DNA from: Clostridia bacterium
GTDB lineage: Bacteria; Bacillota; Clostridia; Peptostreptococcales; Anaerovoracaceae
DNA length: 18,483 nt
Assembly (NCBI GenBank): GCA_900766045.1
Contig: CAAFTW010000002.1
Location: forward strand, 1-18,483
Direction of reading: 5' to 3'
Position numbers and translations under genes: made by a program. Below are positions 14,305-18,483 of this stretch, piece after piece; position 1 is the stretch's first letter; each line of letters starts with the position of its first letter. The notes under the pieces were generated by a model. That model was not told the origin of the DNA, ran no database searches, and saw only the letters and a list, made by a program, of their open reading frames with translations.

Positions 14305-14411
14305 ACTGCCATGCAGAGAAAACAAATTAAATATATCTTACCGCAAGAAAAGCTTCGGGAAATGGGTATAAACATACAATCAGCACAGAGAAAACGAGAA
14401 GGAGAGAATAC

Positions 14412-17171
14412 ATGGCTTTATCACCGATGATGCAGCAATATCTAGACATTCATAAACAGTATCCGGACTGTATTCTGTTTTTCCGTCTCGGTGATTTCTA
14501 TGAAATGTTCTTTGACGACGCCAAACTCGTGTCAAGATTATTGGAACTGACCCTGACCGGAAAGAGATGCGGGCTTCCGGAAAGGGCGCCGATGTGCGGC
14601 GTCCCTTTTCATGCCGCAGACAGTTATACAGCACGCCTTGTAGAGATGGGCTATAAAGTGGCGATCTGTGAGCAGCTGGAAGACCCGGCCAAAACCAAAG
14701 GAATGGTAAAACGCGGCGTCATCCGCGTGGTCACTCCGGGAACCGTGACGTCTGAACAGATTCTGAAAGATGATGAGAATAACTATCTGGCCTGCGTCTA
14801 CATGGACAGCCAGGGAATGTCCGTCGCCTACTGTGACATTTCAACCGGCGAACTGGCCGTTACGGAGCAGATCGGGAAATTTGGACTCTATGAGGATCTT
14901 CTGAATGAACTGGTCCGCATCTCTCCGAGAGAGATTCTGGCCAATAAAGAATTGTTAAAGGAACACGATCCCAAGGAGGCAGAGCATCTGACCGGAGCCT
15001 TCATCAGCCCCTATCCGGAGGAAATTTCCCTTTCTGCGGCGGAAGAAACCATCCGCGCGCAGTTCGGAGACGGTTCGCTGACAGCATTAGGCCTGAACGA
15101 CAGAACGCATTGTATCCTTGCGGTCGGTACTCTTTTGTCCTACCTGATTGAAACCCAGAAGCAGGGGCTGAAACAGATCACGGACTGCCGTTTCTATGAA
15201 ATCGGCGGACGCATGTCGCTGGATAAGGCGACGATCCGGAATCTGGAGATTACAGAAACTCTGTATGACAAGAGGACGGCGGGGTCGCTTCTGGGGATTC
15301 TGAATAAGACGGGCACGGCCATGGGAGCGCGCATGCTGAAGCACTGGCTGAGAGAACCTCTGAATGATACAGAACGCATCAACAGCCGCCTGGACGCGGT
15401 GCAGGAAATTGCGGATCATCCTGTAATGATGGGGGACATCCGTGAATCTCTGAAGCATGTCTATGATTTCGAACGTCTGACGGGAAGAATCGCTTCCGGA
15501 AATGCCAACGGTAAGGACATGATCGCGCTGAAAAACTCCATCGGCGCGCTGCCGCAGATCAAGGCGGCTCTGGCGGACGCAGAGAGTGCTCTTCTGAATG
15601 AACTGAAAGACAGTATGGCGGATCTTGGCGGAATTCACGATAAGATTGAGCAGGCCATTGTGGAAGACCCTCCGGCCGTCATTAAGGAAGGCGGACTGAT
15701 CCGCCGGGGATATTCTGAGCAGCTGGACCAGATGAAGGACTCCATCAAGGACGCAAAAGCCTGGATCGCAGGGCTTGAAGGAAGAGAGAAGGAGCGAACA
15801 GGCATTACGCACCTGAAGGTGGGCTATAACAAGGTGTTCGGTTACTACATCGAAGTCAGCCGCTCCAATCTGGATCAGGTCCCGGAGGACTATATCAGAA
15901 AACAGACCCTGGTAGGCGCGGAGCGCTTCATCATCCCGGAACTGAAGGAGCAGGAGGGCGTAGTACTGAATGCAGAAGGGCGGATCAATGATCTGGAGTA
16001 CACGCTGTTTACGGACCTGCGGCATGAGATCGAGCAGTGGATCCGGGAGATCCAGAGAACGTCACAGGCGATTGCCCAGCTGGACATTCTCTGCAATTTC
16101 GCCAATGTGAGTCTTCGCTACGGCTATATCCGGCCTGAGGTAGACGACAGCGACGTTCTGGATATTCAGGGCGGGCGCCATCCGGTCATCGAGCAGACGA
16201 CGGAAAAGGGCCTGTTCGTGTCCAATGACACGGAGATGAATGAGAGCGATTCTTCCATGATGATCATCACCGGCCCGAATATGTCCGGAAAATCAACCTA
16301 TATGAGGCAGACGGCGCTGATCGTGCTGATGGCGCAGATCGGATGCTTTGTGCCGGCAGAGTCCGCCCACATCGGCGTAGTGGACCGGATTTTCACCCGC
16401 ATCGGCGCGTCGGATAATCTGGCCCAGGGGCAGTCGACCTTCTTCGTGGAAATGAGCGAACTGGCCTATATTCTCCGCCACGCCACGGCAAGGAGCCTGA
16501 TCATCCTAGATGAAATCGGCCGGGGAACCAGCACTTACGACGGACTTTCCATCGCCTGGGCAGTGGTGGAATATCTCTGCTGCGATGAACGCCGGATCCG
16601 GACCATGTTCGCGACGCATTATCACGAACTTACGGTTCTCGAGGACCAGATTCAGGGCGTGAAGAATTATAATATCGATGTGCTGGAAGAAGAAGGAAAA
16701 ATCGTCTTCCTGCATAAGATCGTCAGGGGATCAGCCAGCAGGAGCTACGGTATTCATGTGGCAAGACTCGCCGGCGTTCCGGAGGCCCTGCTTCAGGACG
16801 CAGAGGAGAAGCTTTCTCAGCTGGAAGGCGGGGAACAGGATGCAGAAGAACAGATTCTGTCTGCGGCGTCCGATGACTCCGGCGCGCCAGAGATTTCTCA
16901 GGCGGCAAAAGCTTCAGCTGTGCAAGAGGGAGCCTTGGAAACATCTGTTCGTGCAGGGGATAAAAACAGGTCCGTGGAAGAAGGAATGCCTGCGAAAAAA
17001 GAAGAAAATCAGAAAAATTCAGCTGGATCCGGCATTCAGCTGAGCCTCTTCAGCGGCCCGCTGAACCCGGCACTGGACCGCATCCGCAAACTCAACCTCA
17101 TGGAAATCACGCCTTCCCAGGCCATCCATGAGCTGGAAATCCTGCAGAAACTGGCGGAAGAAGAGGACTAG
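14412..17171 (+). CDS. mutS: DNA mismatch repair ATPase MutS
   Basis: A 919-residue mismatch-recognition protein that binds mispaired DNA as a dimer and recruits MutL. The mismatch-reading FYE motif is at 29-31 within LGDFYEMFFDDA. Lever and clamp domains occupy the middle. The ATPase has Walker A GPNMSGKST (621-629), Walker B LDE (699-701) followed by IGRGTSTYDG, and ATHYHEL (734-740). A C-terminal beta-clamp-binding motif QLSLF is at 876-880. It is about 50 residues longer than typical MutS, because a charged low-complexity linker rich in Glu, Ala and Ser (about 802-873) separates the ATPase from the clamp motif. The ATG has AAGGAGAG at 14399-14406. mutL follows after 88 bases on the same strand, the usual clostridial order. 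Confidence 0.98.
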   Translation: MALSPMMQQYLDIHKQYPDCILFFRLGDFYEMFFDDAKLVSRLLELTLTGKRCGLPERAPMCGVPFHAADSYTARLVEMGYKVAICEQLEDPAKTKGMVKRGVIRVVTPGTVTSEQILKDDENNYLACVYMDSQGMSVAYCDISTGELAVTEQIGKFGLYEDLLNELVRISPREILANKELLKEHDPKEAEHLTGAFISPYPEEISLSAAEETIRAQFGDGSLTALGLNDRTHCILAVGTLLSYLIETQKQGLKQITDCRFYEIGGRMSLDKATIRNLEITETLYDKRTAGSLLGILNKTGTAMGARMLKHWLREPLNDTERINSRLDAVQEIADHPVMMGDIRESLKHVYDFERLTGRIASGNANGKDMIALKNSIGALPQIKAALADAESALLNELKDSMADLGGIHDKIEQAIVEDPPAVIKEGGLIRRGYSEQLDQMKDSIKDAKAWIAGLEGREKERTGITHLKVGYNKVFGYYIEVSRSNLDQVPEDYIRKQTLVGAERFIIPELKEQEGVVLNAEGRINDLEYTLFTDLRHEIEQWIREIQRTSQAIAQLDILCNFANVSLRYGYIRPEVDDSDVLDIQGGRHPVIEQTTEKGLFVSNDTEMNESDSSMMIITGPNMSGKSTYMRQTALIVLMAQIGCFVPAESAHIGVVDRIFTRIGASDNLAQGQSTFFVEMSELAYILRHATARSLIILDEIGRGTSTYDGLSIAWAVVEYLCCDERRIRTMFATHYHELTVLEDQIQGVKNYNIDVLEEEGKIVFLHKIVRGSASRSYGIHVARLAGVPEALLQDAEEKLSQLEGGEQDAEEQILSAASDDSGAPEISQAAKASAVQEGALETSVRAGDKNRSVEEGMPAKKEENQKNSAGSGIQLSLFSGPLNPALDRIRKLNLMEITPSQAIHELEILQKLAEEED

Positions 17172-17259
17172 AGAATCAGACAGTGCTCTATGCATACAAG
17201 CCGGATGGAAGGAAATTTCACGCCGGCCTGATCAGAAAAACGCAGAAAGGAATAAGCAT

Positions 17260-18483
17260 TTGATTCAGGTTTTAGATAAAAACGTATCGGACAAGATCGC
17301 GGCCGGAGAGGTCATCGACCGCCCGGTTTCCGTGATCAAGGAGCTGGTGGAAAACTCTATCGACGCCGGAGCCTCTGCAATTACGGTAGAAATCCGCCAC
17401 GGCGGCAAGGAATACATGAGGGTGACGGACGACGGCTGCGGAATTCCTTCTGGAGAAACGGAAACCGCTTTCCTCCGCCACGCCACCAGTAAAATTCAGA
17501 AGGCAGAAGATCTGGATTCCATTGAAAGTCTGGGATTCCGCGGAGAAGCTCTTGCCAGCATCGCGGCTGTGACCAGAACCACCCTGATCACCAGAACAGA
17601 AGGTTCTGCTGCCGGAAGAAAAGTCGTTCTTCACGGAGGAAGAGTTCTGAGCAATGACCCGGTCGGCTGCCCGGTGGGAACCTCCATGGTCGTCAGCGAC
17701 CTCTTTTACAACACTCCTGCCAGAAAACAGTTTCTGAAATCCGATTCTGCAGAAAGCGGCCGCATCATCGAACTGCTTTCTGAGCTTGCCATCGCCTACT
17801 GTAAAATCCGCTTTCAGGTCGTCAATTCCGGGCGTCTGGTCTTTGCAACATCCGGAAGCGGAAATCTGAAGGAGACGATCATCTCCGTTTACCACCAGAA
17901 AGACTATGAACACCTCATTCCGGTGAAATACGAGGAAAACGGCATCCGCATCAGCGGCTGCATTTCCCGGCCGTCCCTGACCCGGCCCAGCCGCCGGAAT
18001 CAGACCTATTTCGTGAACGGCAGAGTCGTAAAGAGCAGAGTTTTAGAGCGCGGAGTGACGGAAGGCTATAAACGGAGGATGTTCGACGGGCGCTATCCGG
18101 TCATCTTTCTCCTCGTGGAGAGCGATCCGGGCAGTCTAGACGTCAACATCCACCCGAGCAAGAAGGAAGTCCGCTTCCACGATGACCGGCTGATTCAGGA
18201 TGCCGTGACACACGCGGTAAAGCAGACACTTGCGACACTGGACGCCGCCGTCGATGTGCAGGACTACTATCTGAGGCAGGAGGGCACATCAGAATCATAC
18301 AAAAGCATGACACAGGGAAAAATGTTTTCTGACGGGTCTTCTGGCAGCGGACGGCCCGGGCAGACTGACCTTCATTCCACTGCAGACAACGTTCAGGAGA
18401 GTTTCTCCGTATCTTCCAGAGAAAAAGGCAGCAGTCAAAAGGCCGGTCCACAGAATTCACGGAGTTCTTCCGGTTCAGAAAAC
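17260..18483 (+). CDS. mutL: DNA mismatch repair protein MutL (5' part, cut by window end)
   Basis: 408 codons are present with no stop before the window ends, so the C-terminus lies outside. The N-terminal GHKL ATPase is clear: IAAGEVIDRP, E28 and N32 in KELVENSIDAGA, DDGCGI at 57-62, GFRGEAL at 92-98, and the transducer-domain motif VNIHPSKKEVRF at 295-306. A Ser/Gly-rich linker (SSGSGRPGQ onward) starts around 360 and continues to the end. The start is a TTG at 17260, preceded by AGAAAGG at 17244-17250. It gives the family-standard beginning MIQVLDKN, and no ATG or GTG lies nearby upstream in frame. MutL couples MutS mismatch detection to strand removal. In Gram-positive bacteria without MutH the C-terminal domain is usually an endonuclease, which cannot be checked here. 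Confidence 0.97.
   Translation, partial: MIQVLDKNVSDKIAAGEVIDRPVSVIKELVENSIDAGASAITVEIRHGGKEYMRVTDDGCGIPSGETETAFLRHATSKIQKAEDLDSIESLGFRGEALASIAAVTRTTLITRTEGSAAGRKVVLHGGRVLSNDPVGCPVGTSMVVSDLFYNTPARKQFLKSDSAESGRIIELLSELAIAYCKIRFQVVNSGRLVFATSGSGNLKETIISVYHQKDYEHLIPVKYEENGIRISGCISRPSLTRPSRRNQTYFVNGRVVKSRVLERGVTEGYKRRMFDGRYPVIFLLVESDPGSLDVNIHPSKKEVRFHDDRLIQDAVTHAVKQTLATLDAAVDVQDYYLRQEGTSESYKSMTQGKMFSDGSSGSGRPGQTDLHSTADNVQESFSVSSREKGSSQKAGPQNSRSSSGSEN

Noticed and set aside
15087..16025. 312-codon antisense frame inside mutS
   Set aside because: mutS is certain on the + strand and the antisense product has no recognisable motif. The long antisense frames at 3250-4017, 11635-12489 and 13192-13866 are rejected for the same reason.

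Overview
The window looks like chromosomal DNA of a Clostridia member of the Bacillota, most likely Lachnospiraceae or a close relative. This rests on moderate GC, strong GGAGG-type ribosome sites, a Gram-positive TPP riboswitch with an intrinsic terminator, an iron-containing butanol-type dehydrogenase, a clostridial short flavodoxin, a DUF3793 protein and an adjacent mutS-mutL pair. All recognised genes lie on the + strand. No tRNA, rRNA, insertion sequence, phage gene or CRISPR array is visible, and no reading frame looks broken. The species is not determined.

Layout. (1) 1-4248: a probable operon with a membrane-anchored metallophosphoesterase, a six-helix membrane protein of DUF2238/YjdF type, a cysteine-rich DUF5714-type protein and an iron-containing alcohol dehydrogenase. 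A palindrome resembling a TetR-family operator lies in the first promoter. (2) 4271-4787: a single 115-aa Cys-containing protein with a near-consensus promoter and its own terminator. (3) 4924-6291: a flavodoxin/DUF3793 unit. Two similar TTAG...CTAA-type palindromes precede the flavodoxin, and a possible folded RNA lies between the two genes; both hint at metal-responsive control. (4) 6297-8001: promoter, TPP riboswitch, terminator and thiC. (5) 8092-9689: an unrecognised 200-aa protein, a 48-aa protein, and an FMN-binding split-barrel protein followed by a terminator. (6) 9831-14226: a 1441-residue cyclic-di-GMP enzyme with an apparently intact EAL domain, an apparently intact C-terminal GGDEF domain and two degenerate GGDEF domains, joined by PAS-type sensors. 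(7) 14412-18483: mutS and the 5' part of mutL, cut by the window end.

How the parts may fit. The mutS-mutL pair is ordinary mismatch repair and thiC is ordinary thiamin regulation. The flavodoxin/DUF3793 unit fits an iron-limitation response in which flavodoxin replaces ferredoxin; that is inference. The large GGDEF/EAL protein could both make and break down cyclic-di-GMP under several sensory inputs. I found no clear undescribed defence or mobile system. The best leads for something new are the paired operators and candidate RNA around the flavodoxin, the cysteine-bearing PAS domain of the large enzyme, and several small or unrecognised Cys-containing proteins.
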